NCBI GenBank assembly: GCA_965662265.1 | Contig: CBFIGX010000005.1 | Span: 108,575-172,574, forward strand | Reading direction: 5' to 3' | Source: CBFIGX01 sp965662265 | GTDB lineage: Bacteria > Bacteroidota > Bacteroidia > Flavobacteriales > UBA7430 | DNA: 64,000 nucleotides | Shown: positions 9,565 to 18,414 of the stretch, piece after piece | Layout of the letters: each line of letters begins with the position of its first letter | Position numbering within the stretch: position 1 is the first letter of the stretch | Made by a program: the position numbers and the translations under genes | The notes under the pieces: model-generated | What the model was told of the DNA's origin: nothing | What the model saw: the letters and a program-made list of their open reading frames with translations, nothing else | Database searches by the model: none

Positions 9565-10397
9565 GATTTCTTCATGTTTTTGGCTAAGAACCATCGATTT
9601 ACTATCTCTGGCATAATTCTTAACAAAATGAATAATATCTTAGCTCCAATTCCAGGAATGATAACCGTCTTTTTAGCTAACATCGAGCCAACAATGTATG
9701 ATGAAACATCATCTACATGTAAACTTGTCCACCGTCCAATTTTACCACTCTGCTTAATGCGTTTAACAACCTGTTTGTTAGTATAAACTCCTGCAGGACA
9801 CGAAACAGATACATTAATATTATAATGTTTTAACTCCGTGTGGAGTGCCTTAGAAAAAGTATAAACAAAAGACTTAGAAGCCGTGTATAAAGCCTTATAT
9901 GGTACAGGACTGTAAACACCTAAACTTGCCATATTTAAAACAAAGGAAGATTTAAATGATTTTAAATCAGGTAAAAATAGTTTAACCAATTGCAACATGG
10001 GAAAAACGTTTAAACGAACTAAGTTTAGATCGAAATCTATGGTACTATCTTGAAACTCGCCAACAGATCCAACACCTACATTATTAATTAAAATCTGAAC
10101 TTTATATGAGTTTTTTTTGCAAAAAATAAAGATTTTTTCTGCAGAATACACATTAGTTAAATCGGTTGGGAAAATCACACACGGAACTGAAAAATTTTCT
10201 TCAACGTCTTTTTTTAAGACCAACAGCTCAACTTCTTTGTGCGCAACAGCTATAATAGCAACGCCTCTTGAGGCCCACTCAAAAACAAGACCTCTACCAA
10301 TTCCGCTACTAGCGCCAGTAATCAAACAATAACCTCCTAAGTAATCTGGCTTTTTTCTTAGCATCAAACTATTTATATTGTTATACGAAAATAGCAT
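9561..10397 (-). CDS. Short-chain dehydrogenase/reductase
   Basis: A 278-residue Rossmann-fold oxidoreductase. The nucleotide site is TGASSGIG (residues 27-34), followed by NNVG around residue 109 and the catalytic Ser...Tyr-x3-Lys in NMASLGVYSP / YTASKS. The sequence is closest in feel to the classical SDRs of the hydroxysteroid/ketoacyl reductase type (DltE/YqjQ-like); the substrate is unknown. A hydrophobic stretch near the C-terminus (VIIPGIGAKILFILLRIMP) could associate with the membrane, as in lipid-acting SDRs. It overlaps the M20 hydrolase gene by 4 bp and is divergent from the MBL-fold gene. Confidence 0.87.
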   Translation of the reverse strand: MLFSYNNINSLMLRKKPDYLGGYCLITGASSGIGRGLVFEWASRGVAIIAVAHKEVELLVLKKDVEENFSVPCVIFPTDLTNVYSAEKIFIFCKKNSYKVQILINNVGVGSVGEFQDSTIDFDLNLVRLNVFPMLQLVKLFLPDLKSFKSSFVLNMASLGVYSPVPYKALYTASKSFVYTFSKALHTELKHYNINVSVSCPAGVYTNKQVVKRIKQSGKIGRWTSLHVDDVSSYIVGSMLAKKTVIIPGIGAKILFILLRIMPEIVNRWFLAKNMKKS

Positions 10398-10449
10398 TTT
10401 AATTGTATAAAAAAATTACTTTCGCTAATAAGAATACAACGCCATTACT

Positions 10450-11088
10450 ATGATTAATATCGAGAGTTTTACTTTCAACCCATTTCAAGAAAATACATAC
10501 ATTGCATATGATGAAAGCTTAGAGTGTGTAATTGTTGATCCGGGATGTTATGATGATCATGAAAAAGATATATTGGAATCGTTTATTACATCCAAAAACC
10601 TAAAACCAGTAGCACTGATCAACACACATTGTCACTTAGATCATATTTTTGGCAATCATTTCATAGCTGAAAAATACAAGCTTACTCCTATAATGCATAA
10701 ATTAGACTTACCCATGTTAAATTATGCACCTGAGGCTGCAAGACACTATGGTGTTCAATTGGAAAAAGGTTCATATGAGCCTCAATTTATCGAAGAAGGT
10801 GAGCAAATTCATTTTGGAAACTCTGTATTTGATGTGCTATTTACGCCAGGGCATTCTCCAGGACATATTTGTCTTTTAAATGAAAATGAAAAGATACTAT
10901 TGTCAGCTGATGTATTATTTCACCTAAGCATTGGCCGAACAGATTTACCAATGGGGGATCATGAAACATTAATAAATTCTATTAAAACAAAACTATTGTG
11001 TTTAGATAAGGAGGTTAAAGTATTTCCTGGACACGGGCCAATCACCTATGTCGGTTTTGAGAAAACCAATAACCCATTTCTCAAATAG
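10450..11088 (+). CDS. MBL-fold metallo-hydrolase (glyoxalase II-like)
   Basis: A 212-residue metallo-beta-lactamase-fold protein. The zinc motif T-H-x-H-x-D-H is present at residues 59-65 (THCHLDH); further ligands are His in FTPGHSPGH, Asp in LSADVLF and His in VFPGHGP. The size and the GRTDLPMGDHETL segment match the YcbL/GloB-like group found across Bacteroidota, usually annotated as hydroxyacylglutathione hydrolase-type but often of uncertain substrate. It stands alone, divergent from the SDR gene. No other glutathione-related gene is nearby. Confidence 0.9.
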   Translation: MINIESFTFNPFQENTYIAYDESLECVIVDPGCYDDHEKDILESFITSKNLKPVALINTHCHLDHIFGNHFIAEKYKLTPIMHKLDLPMLNYAPEAARHYGVQLEKGSYEPQFIEEGEQIHFGNSVFDVLFTPGHSPGHICLLNENEKILLSADVLFHLSIGRTDLPMGDHETLINSIKTKLLCLDKEVKVFPGHGPITYVGFEKTNNPFLK

Positions 11089-11136
11089 AGTCTGTACTTT
11101 TTTATCTTAGAAGAGTTCTAAATACATACGATTTAT

Positions 11137-11144
11137 TATTTTTG
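11137..11144 (+). promoter_or_regulatory. Predicted -7 element for TSP3-motif lipoprotein
   Basis: TATTTTTG matches TAnnTTTG and lies 22 bp before the ATG at 11167. No good -33 TTG is seen. Confidence 0.35.
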
Positions 11145-11166
11145 AATACTTTTTAAATTTCTAATT

Positions 11167-11754
11167 ATGAGAAATATTATTATAATACTAGGATGTTTGT
11201 TAGCCCTTACTACATTGCACTCTTGTGAAGAGGAAATTTATGGTTGTACAAATATTTCTGCAATCAATTATGATGAAGATGCCAATATTGACGACGGCTC
11301 ATGCGAGTACAACAACATTTCTATACTAGGGACTTGGGAAATTTTAACTGTTGAACAAAGCTATGAAGTGAATGAAACAATGGTTGATGAGTATAAAGGA
11401 TACCTAGAACTGATGGGCTATGAAGCCTTTCTAGAAATATACGGCAGCCTTCCAATAAGCTACTCAGACTGGGTAAATCTAGTAGTCATTCAAACCACAA
11501 ATATTGATACTTTATCAAGCTCTTACTATAATTTTACTGAAACTCAAATTACAATTCCAGGACTTGGATCCAATGCCATGGATTATGAATTTATCGATCA
11601 AAGTGAAATTGAATTAACTAATAATGCCGACATTCTTGGATTTACTAAATTTGACCTTGCCTTACTAACTGAATCCGATTTAATTCTTGCATCTAAAAAA
11701 TATATTAGTGTATACAACACGAATCAAAAGCTGACTATTCACTTAAAAAGATAA
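11167..11754 (+). CDS. Lipoprotein with TSP3-like GCT-DDGSC motif
   Basis: A 195-residue predicted lipoprotein: hydrophobic start MRNIIIILGCLLALTTLHSC with lipobox Cys at residue 20. Directly after it comes a short calcium-binding-like motif, GCTNISAINYDEDANIDDGSC, of the type repeated in many marine Bacteroidota surface proteins. The remaining ~145 residues look like a beta-rich, lipocalin-like fold (ILGTWEILTVEQSYE at about residue 55, then FTETQITIPG and FDLALLTESDLILAS). I do not recognise a specific family. It is monocistronic, with a convergent KMO gene 117 bp downstream. The same motif recurs in the repeat protein at the right edge of the window. Confidence 0.75.
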   Translation: MRNIIIILGCLLALTTLHSCEEEIYGCTNISAINYDEDANIDDGSCEYNNISILGTWEILTVEQSYEVNETMVDEYKGYLELMGYEAFLEIYGSLPISYSDWVNLVVIQTTNIDTLSSSYYNFTETQITIPGLGSNAMDYEFIDQSEIELTNNADILGFTKFDLALLTESDLILASKKYISVYNTNQKLTIHLKR

Positions 11755-11871
11755 TGCGAGCAGCGAAAAGTTAAGGCAATCATTTTAGAATATTTTAATA
11801 CTGAGAAACACCTATTATTTAGTAAGAGAAATGTTCTAAATTCCCAAGAAAAAGGAATAGAATGACTCTAT

Positions 11872-13215
11872 TTAGTTCAATAGACTGAGCATAAATTCTT
11901 CAATTTCTTTAGAATCCCATTTTTGCTCTATGTTGTCTATAGCCATAACTTGCTTCATTAACTCCTCCTGCCTCAAACCTTCGTTCCATGCATCTATATA
12001 TGCAAAATCTGAAAAGGTAACCATTGAATACAAAGGCAACCATTTGTTAGGATGACGTGTTGAAAAATGGTGTTCTATCTTTTTTTGCAACAAAAATTTA
12101 GGATCTGCAGTTTTATCTCTCATCACAATAAAGTTATGTAAGGATAGATCCTGAACAGCATCACCGTTAGGCTTTCTTTGATCCTGATATGTTTTTAAAC
12201 AAGTTAACCAGTCATCTCCGTATTTATCCATAATTTTATTAAACTCATAACAGTCTTCAAAACCTGAATTCATTCCTTGTCCATAAAAAGGAACAGTGGC
12301 ATGAGACGAGTCACCAATTAACATAATCTTATCTTCATAAACCCATGGGAAGCAGCGAATTATACCCAAAGAAGATGTTTTGTTTTCATGATATTCTTTA
12401 AGTAAATCGGGCATCAAAGGCACAATGTCAGGAAACATCATATTAAAGAAATTAAGAATATCGGCATCAGTTTTCAGACTTTCAAATGAATACTCTCCTT
12501 CAAAAGGAAAAAATAGTGTGCAAGTGAAACTCCCATCTAAATTAGGAAGTGCTATAAGCATATAATTACCGCGAGGCCATATGTGCAAAGCTTCAGTTTC
12601 TAGTTTATGAGATCCATCATCATTTGCAGGAATTTCTAATTCCTTGTAACCATGAGGAATATATCTTTGCTCGTAATTAAACCTATCTTGACGTTGCATT
12701 TGTGAACGAACAGATGAAAAGAAACCATCGGCGCCTACTATAAGATCTGATTTTACCTCTTTTACTTGATTGGTATGGGTATTCTTGAATTTAGCAATAG
12801 CCTTATCTAGATCTACATGTGTACATTTTTCATTAAAATGAAATCTAACATTTGATTCTTCTTCAGCTAGATTCATTAGTAGTTCATTGAGACCCCCACG
12901 TGATACAGAATAAATAGCCTCTCCTTTTTTGCCGTAATTTTGTTCAGTTAAAGTACCATCTGTGGCATGCATAACTCTCTTGTACATAGGAATAGCTGTT
13001 TTACGAACTTCATCAGCAATACCAACAGTTTCTAATGCTTTCCACCCACGTGTTGATAAGGCTAAATTAATAGACCTACCTCCTATAACATCTACTGAAC
13101 GTCTATCTTCTCTTCTTTCATAAACATCTACTTTGTGTCCTTTTTTTGCTAAATATATAGATAACAAAGAACCCACTAAACCAGCACCAGCGATACATAT
13201 ATTTTTTTCTTTCAT
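11872..13215 (-). CDS. kmo: Kynurenine 3-monooxygenase
   Basis: A 447-residue FAD-dependent monooxygenase that hydroxylates L-kynurenine using NADPH and O2. The FAD-binding GxGxxG is at the N-terminus (ICIAGAGLVGSLLSIYLAKKGHKVDVYERR), the DG motif is in DLIVGADGFFSSVR, and the GD motif is in IMLIGDSSHATVPFYGQGMN, where FYGQGMN is characteristic of KMO. Length agrees with the bacterial and human enzyme. Its ATG overlaps the kynureninase stop by 4 bp (13212-13215), so the pair is translationally coupled. Together they make 3-hydroxyanthranilate, a precursor in de novo NAD synthesis from tryptophan. Tryptophan dioxygenase and 3-hydroxyanthranilate dioxygenase are not in the window. Confidence 0.95.
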   Translation of the reverse strand: MKEKNICIAGAGLVGSLLSIYLAKKGHKVDVYERREDRRSVDVIGGRSINLALSTRGWKALETVGIADEVRKTAIPMYKRVMHATDGTLTEQNYGKKGEAIYSVSRGGLNELLMNLAEEESNVRFHFNEKCTHVDLDKAIAKFKNTHTNQVKEVKSDLIVGADGFFSSVRSQMQRQDRFNYEQRYIPHGYKELEIPANDDGSHKLETEALHIWPRGNYMLIALPNLDGSFTCTLFFPFEGEYSFESLKTDADILNFFNMMFPDIVPLMPDLLKEYHENKTSSLGIIRCFPWVYEDKIMLIGDSSHATVPFYGQGMNSGFEDCYEFNKIMDKYGDDWLTCLKTYQDQRKPNGDAVQDLSLHNFIVMRDKTADPKFLLQKKIEHHFSTRHPNKWLPLYSMVTFSDFAYIDAWNEGLRQEELMKQVMAIDNIEQKWDSKEIEEFMLSLLN

Positions 13216-14483
13216 AAACTAGCTTCTAATTTTAATCCAAATCTATATAAGTCTTCAAATGAATTATAAAACGGCACAGGCGCCATACGAATCACATTGG
13301 GTTCACGCCAATCTGCCACAACACCTAGAGCTGTAAGTTTATCAAATAATTGTCTGCCCTGCCCATGCATTAATACAGACAATTGACAACCTCTTTGACT
13401 AGGATTTTTAGGAGTTATAATTTCAAAATCACAATTTTCGAATTTTCTAGAAACTTCTTCTAGGATGTACTCTAGATAAGATACAAGCATTTCAGATTTA
13501 TCTCGGAGTTTTACCATACCTACTTCTTCGAAAAGTTCTAAGGATGCTCTATGAGCAGCCATGCCAAGGACAGGTGCATTACTAAGCTGCCAACCCTGAG
13601 CCCCCGACATAGGTATAAAGCCCTTTTCCATTAAAAATCTTCGAGATTCATCATGACCCCACCATCCAGCAAAACGAGGAATTTTAGGGTTTTCGCCATG
13701 TTTCTCGTGAACAAAAATACCGGATACATTACCAGGTCCAGAATTTAAATACTTATACGAACACCACGCAGCAAAATCTACCTGCCATTCATTTAAACTT
13801 AAAATTATATTTCCTGTACCATGAGCCAAATCGAAGCCAACAAAAGCACCAACTTCATGGGATACTTTGGTAATTTCTTTCATATCGAAGACTTGGCCAG
13901 AATAATAGTTAACACCACCAATAAATACTAAAGCTAAGCTATCACCTAGTTCACGAATCTTTTCAATAATATCATGATGTCTAATAAGATGTTCGCCATC
14001 TCGTGGTGCTATTTCTACAATAGTATCATCAGGATTATAGCCATGAAATTTGGCTTGCGACTCCATAACATATTGATCTGAAGGAAATGCCTTGGCTTCA
14101 CATAAAATCTTATGCCTTTCTTGAGTTGGTCTATAAAATGAAGCCCAAAGAAGGTGTAAATTAGTTGTTAGACCGTTCATTACCACAACCTCAGATTCTT
14201 TTGCTCCTACAATTTTTGCTGTTGAAGCACTGAGTGTCTTGTGATAATCAAACCATGGGGTTTTTCCATGAAAATGACCTTCTACCCCTAAATTTGCCCA
14301 ATCTTGTAGCTCTTGATCTATAAATCGTTTTACAGATCTAGGTTGAAGACCTAAAGAATTGCCTGTCAAATAAACAGTCTCCTCTTCATTTACTTTAGGT
14401 ATATAAAATTTAGATCTATAAGTTGACAAGGGATCATTACGATCCATTTTCTTAGCGAAGTCTTGTGAATATTGAAATTTCAT
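13212..14483 (-). CDS. kynU: Kynureninase
   Basis: A 423-residue PLP enzyme of aminotransferase fold that cleaves kynurenine or 3-hydroxykynurenine to (3-hydroxy)anthranilate and alanine. The Schiff-base lysine is K244 in AAWCSYKYLNSGPG. Other family blocks are YLTGNSLGLQP near the N-terminus, VVMNGLTTNLHLL, GFDLAHGTGN and the C-terminal RMAPVPFYNSFEDLYRF. Length is normal. It is upstream of and coupled to kmo, and 40 bp downstream of the UbiA-like gene, which may be part of the same transcript. Confidence 0.96.
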   Translation of the reverse strand: MKFQYSQDFAKKMDRNDPLSTYRSKFYIPKVNEEETVYLTGNSLGLQPRSVKRFIDQELQDWANLGVEGHFHGKTPWFDYHKTLSASTAKIVGAKESEVVVMNGLTTNLHLLWASFYRPTQERHKILCEAKAFPSDQYVMESQAKFHGYNPDDTIVEIAPRDGEHLIRHHDIIEKIRELGDSLALVFIGGVNYYSGQVFDMKEITKVSHEVGAFVGFDLAHGTGNIILSLNEWQVDFAAWCSYKYLNSGPGNVSGIFVHEKHGENPKIPRFAGWWGHDESRRFLMEKGFIPMSGAQGWQLSNAPVLGMAAHRASLELFEEVGMVKLRDKSEMLVSYLEYILEEVSRKFENCDFEIITPKNPSQRGCQLSVLMHGQGRQLFDKLTALGVVADWREPNVIRMAPVPFYNSFEDLYRFGLKLEASL

Positions 14484-14523
14484 TGTGTCAATTTAATCCT
14501 AACAAAGCTACGAATATTAGCTC

Positions 14524-15423
14524 TTAGAACAAGAATGTCGATTTGATTTTAGTGATATAAATCATAACTAAAAGCAGTAAGGGCAAACCTTCGATAATTA
14601 ATGTGAAAAAACGCTCATTATTTCCTTGTTGTGTTCTGTAAATCATAAATATTGAGGTTTCGTAAACTATGTATATGGCTAAAAAAGTATAAAAAGTATG
14701 CTGTTGTAAAAACCAATACTGATAAAAACAAAGCAACTCGGCTAGTAAAACAAATACTATAGCTATCCACTTAGCTTTGTTTTCACCATATACTATGGGA
14801 AGAGTTTGTATTTTTTTTGAATCATAACTTAGATCTCTAATATCAAAAGGTATGGTAATAGCTGCTATAAAAAATAAGCGTTCAAAAAACATTATGATAT
14901 TAAAATGATCGTCTACAATTAAAGAAACCAGACCTTCAGTAACAAAAGCCCAAACAAAAGATATTAGAAATAACTTTAAAAATGGTATTTCTCTCAACAT
15001 AAATAAATTGCCATCAAGACGAATTACAGGAATAGCATAAAAGAGAGATATACAGCTTAAGATCAAAACCCAAGCAAAAATATGGTGGTAAATAAAATAG
15101 AAACCAAATGCTGCGAGTAACAAAGAACCAATAGATAAAACCCAAAGTAGCCACTTATTTTCAAAAATTTGTTTGTGACGTTCACTGCTAAGAATTAAAA
15201 ACTGCTTATCAATTCTTATTAATCTGATAAAATTATATACAAAAATTGTTGCTGAAAACACAAAGAGTATCAAGGGCCAATTTTGAGTTTTACGAAACAT
15301 CAAACTGATCTGTGTTAAAGCAGCTACTGAAGTAGCCACATACAAATTGCTAAACACCAAAAAATCAATACCTTTTAAAAGAAGTTTCATCATTTCAAAA
15401 TTAAATATTTTTTCATGACACAA
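14524..15423 (-). CDS. UbiA-like polytopic membrane protein
   Basis: A 299-residue protein with about eight hydrophobic segments. The block FDIRDLSYDSKKIQTLPIVYG around residue 190-210 resembles the second aspartate-rich motif of the UbiA prenyltransferase superfamily (DxxDxxxD then TLP-x-x-x-G). The first motif, normally NDxxDxxxD, appears as NFIRLIRID and lacks the expected Asp spacing. It is therefore either a divergent UbiA enzyme or a non-catalytic relative. The first ATG gives an unusual soluble leader; the Met-Met pair at residues 11-12, just before KLLLKGIDFLVFSNLY, may be the true start. It precedes kynU in the same orientation. Confidence 0.62.
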   Translation of the reverse strand: MCHEKIFNFEMMKLLLKGIDFLVFSNLYVATSVAALTQISLMFRKTQNWPLILFVFSATIFVYNFIRLIRIDKQFLILSSERHKQIFENKWLLWVLSIGSLLLAAFGFYFIYHHIFAWVLILSCISLFYAIPVIRLDGNLFMLREIPFLKLFLISFVWAFVTEGLVSLIVDDHFNIIMFFERLFFIAAITIPFDIRDLSYDSKKIQTLPIVYGENKAKWIAIVFVLLAELLCFYQYWFLQQHTFYTFLAIYIVYETSIFMIYRTQQGNNERFFTLIIEGLPLLLLVMIYITKIKSTFLF

Positions 15424-15448
15424 TAGAACCCAACCAATGAATATTTAT

Positions 15449-15456
15449 TAATTTTG
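15449..15456 (+). promoter_or_regulatory. Predicted -7 element for gcvP
   Basis: TAATTTTG fits TAnnTTTG and is 32 bp upstream of the gcvP ATG. No clear TTG -33 element is seen, so it rests on one box. Confidence 0.35.
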
Positions 15457-15488
15457 CACTGTTTAAAAAACTACTTATTTTAACACAT

Positions 15489-18353
15489 ATGGATACAAAC
15501 TCATTCTTACTTCGACACCTAGGACCAAGAGCTGAAGATGTAAGCAATATGCTAAGTGAAATTGGACTTAATAGCCTTGATGAATTAATCAATCAAACTA
15601 TCCCAAACAACATACAAATCAAAGAAGAGTTACAATTAAACAAAGCACTTTCTGAGCAAGAATATTTGACACATATTAAAGAACTCGCACAAAAGAACAA
15701 GCAATTCAAAACATATATCGGATTGGGTTATCACAATACGGTACTTCCAAGTGTAATTCAAAGAAATATATTAGAAAACCCTGGTTGGTATACAGCCTAT
15801 ACTCCTTATCAAGCAGAAATCGCTCAAGGCAGATTAGAGGCGTTGTTAAATTTCCAAACAATGGTCTGCGATTTAACAGGAATGGAATTAGCAAATGCGT
15901 CTTTACTAGATGAGTCAACGGCAGCTGCAGAAGCTATGATTATGCTCTTCAATAGCAGATCCAGAAACAAAAAGAAAGAAGGCGCAAACCAATTTTTTGT
16001 ATCTGAAAGCTGTTTACCTCAGACCATTAGTTTACTAGAAACTAGATCTCAGCCTTTAAATATAGAGCTAATTATTGGAGATCATAGCGAATTTTCATTT
16101 ACCAGTAAAACTTTTGGGGCCATACTCCAATATCCAAGCGCAACAGGTGCCGTATCCAACTATAAAGAGTTTACAAGTCAAGCTCATGAAAATGATGTTT
16201 TTGTTGCCGTAGCTGCCGACTTACTATCTTTAGCTCTTCTAGAATGTCCTGGTTCTTGGGGGGCAGATGTCGTTGTAGGAACATCTCAAAGATTTGGAAT
16301 TCCATTGGGTTATGGAGGTCCACATGCAGCATATTTTGCCACTAAAGAATCATTCAAAAGATCTATTCCTGGTAGAATTATTGGCGTATCTAAAGATTTA
16401 GATGGCAAAACAGCTCTCAGAATGGCGCTACAAACAAGAGAGCAACACATTAAAAGAGAAAAAGCCACCTCTAATATTTGCACTGCTCAGGTGCTTCTTG
16501 CTGTTATGGCTGGTATGTATGCGGTATATCACGGGCCAAAAGGTATAACTCATATCGCCAAGCGTATTCATAACAAAGCCAATGCTCTTGTCTCAAAAGT
16601 TAAAGATTTAGGTTACAAGCAAATTAATCCTCATTACTTTGATACACTACTTATTGATTTGGGTGATGTGTCTGCCAAAGAAGTCAATAGAATGGCTTTA
16701 GAAGCAAAAATTAATTTCTTGTATATTGATGAATCTACACTTGCCATTAGTTTAAATGAAACAACCAACATAGATGATCTAAATGACATTCTATCTATAC
16801 TAGCATGTGCTAAAAAGAGAGATTTCACAAGAATCATAGAAGTATACGATTCATCATCTATTCCGGACTCTTTGAGTAGAAAGACTGAGTTCATGTCGCA
16901 CGAAGTTTTCAATAGCTATCATTCTGAAACCGACATGATGCGTTACATAAAAAAGTTAGAACGTAAAGATTTAGCTTTAAACCATTCCATGATCGCATTA
17001 GGCTCTTGCACTATGAAGTTGAATGCTGCCTCAGAGATGATTCCTTTGAATGAGAGTAATTTTAACTCGATACATCCATTTGTACCACTTAATCAAGCAG
17101 AAGGATATCTTGAAATATTTAAAAGTCTTGAAGAAGACCTTTGTAAAATTACCGGTTTTGCCGGAATGTCTTTACAACCAAACTCTGGTGCTCAAGGTGA
17201 ATATGCAGGGTTAATGGTTATTCGTGAGTATCATAAGTCAAGAGGGGATCACCAAAGAAATATTGCATTAATTCCATCATCAGCACATGGTACTAATCCT
17301 GCATCAGCAATTATGGCAGGTATGAAAGTTGTTGTGGTAAAATGCGATGATAGAGGAAATATTGATGTAGATGACTTAAAAGAAAAGGTAGATACTCATT
17401 CTAATGAATTAGCTGCATTAATGATAACTTATCCATCGACACATGGCGTTTTTGAAGTATCTATTAAAGAAATTACATCTCTGATTCATGAAAACGGAGG
17501 TCAGGTATACATGGACGGTGCGAATATGAACGCCCAAGTTGGTCTAACTTCACCAGCTAAAATAGGCGCTGATGTTTGCCACCTTAACCTTCACAAAACG
17601 TTTGCAATACCTCATGGAGGAGGTGGGCCTGGTGTAGGGCCTATAGGTGTTGCAAAACAATTGGTCGAATTTCTTCCTGGTCATCCTATAATTGACTGTG
17701 GTGGTAAAAACAGCATTTCTCCCATTTCAGGAGCACCATGGGGATCATCTCTTGTTCTTTTGATATCTTATGCTTACATAAAAATGCTTGGTCCTAAAGG
17801 ACTTACAGATGCCACAAAATATGCTATTTTGAATGCTAATTACATGAAATCAAAACTAGAAAAGCATTATAAAATACTATATACAGGAGAGAATAATAGA
17901 GTTGCTCACGAGATGATTATTGAATGTAGAGACTTTAAAGAAAATAGCGGTGTAGATATTACAGACATTGCTAAACGCCTTATTGACTTTGGGTATCACG
18001 CGCCTACAGTTTCTTTCCCAGTTGCAGGCACACTGATGATTGAGCCTACTGAAAGTGAGAGTAAAGCTGAACTAGACCGGTTTTGTGAAGCTATGATTCA
18101 TATTAGAAAAGAAATAGATCATATCATTACAGGAGAATACCACAAAGAGGATAACACTCTAAAAAACGCTCCTCATACACTTGAACAATGTACTAGTGAT
18201 GAATGGATGTTTAACTACTCCAGACACCAAGCGGCATATCCTTTAGAATGGGTAAGAGACAATAAATTTTGGCCTGCTGTAAGGCGAATAGACCAAGCAT
18301 TTGGAGACAGAAACTTAATATGTTCGTGCCCAAACACAGAAAGCTATAGTTAA
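15489..18353 (+). CDS. gcvP: Glycine dehydrogenase (aminomethyl-transferring), P-protein
   Basis: A 954-residue homodimeric-type P-protein that decarboxylates glycine and passes the aminomethyl group to the H-protein of the glycine cleavage system. The N-terminal FLLRHLGPRAEDVSNML pattern, the GYGGPHAAYFA loop in the N-half, and the PLP lysine K703 in HLNLHKTFAIPHGGGGPG are diagnostic. The C-terminal half shows WGSSLVLLISYAYIKMLG. The single long chain fuses both halves, as in Bacteroidota and Proteobacteria. GcvT and GcvH are not in this window. It is monocistronic, followed 61 bp later by a T9SS-secreted protein with its own promoter. Confidence 0.97.
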   Translation: MDTNSFLLRHLGPRAEDVSNMLSEIGLNSLDELINQTIPNNIQIKEELQLNKALSEQEYLTHIKELAQKNKQFKTYIGLGYHNTVLPSVIQRNILENPGWYTAYTPYQAEIAQGRLEALLNFQTMVCDLTGMELANASLLDESTAAAEAMIMLFNSRSRNKKKEGANQFFVSESCLPQTISLLETRSQPLNIELIIGDHSEFSFTSKTFGAILQYPSATGAVSNYKEFTSQAHENDVFVAVAADLLSLALLECPGSWGADVVVGTSQRFGIPLGYGGPHAAYFATKESFKRSIPGRIIGVSKDLDGKTALRMALQTREQHIKREKATSNICTAQVLLAVMAGMYAVYHGPKGITHIAKRIHNKANALVSKVKDLGYKQINPHYFDTLLIDLGDVSAKEVNRMALEAKINFLYIDESTLAISLNETTNIDDLNDILSILACAKKRDFTRIIEVYDSSSIPDSLSRKTEFMSHEVFNSYHSETDMMRYIKKLERKDLALNHSMIALGSCTMKLNAASEMIPLNESNFNSIHPFVPLNQAEGYLEIFKSLEEDLCKITGFAGMSLQPNSGAQGEYAGLMVIREYHKSRGDHQRNIALIPSSAHGTNPASAIMAGMKVVVVKCDDRGNIDVDDLKEKVDTHSNELAALMITYPSTHGVFEVSIKEITSLIHENGGQVYMDGANMNAQVGLTSPAKIGADVCHLNLHKTFAIPHGGGGPGVGPIGVAKQLVEFLPGHPIIDCGGKNSISPISGAPWGSSLVLLISYAYIKMLGPKGLTDATKYAILNANYMKSKLEKHYKILYTGENNRVAHEMIIECRDFKENSGVDITDIAKRLIDFGYHAPTVSFPVAGTLMIEPTESESKAELDRFCEAMIHIRKEIDHIITGEYHKEDNTLKNAPHTLEQCTSDEWMFNYSRHQAAYPLEWVRDNKFWPAVRRIDQAFGDRNLICSCPNTESYS

Positions 18354-18358
18354 TATAC

Positions 18359-18389
18359 TTGTTATTTTTAATAAGAAAACATACATTTG
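18359..18389 (+). promoter_or_regulatory. Predicted promoter of T9SS-secreted protein
   Basis: TTG (18359-18361) and TACATTTG (18382-18389) are separated by 20 bp, close to the Bacteroidota -33/-7 arrangement. The -7 box ends 25 bp before the ATG at 18415. Confidence 0.55.
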
Positions 18390-18414
18390 AACCACTTTTT
18401 AACACAAATTTATT

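Noticed and set aside
11755..11871. Possible terminator between the TSP3 lipoprotein and kmo
   Set aside because: Only a weak TTCC/GGAA stem with a long loop could be made; not enough to call.
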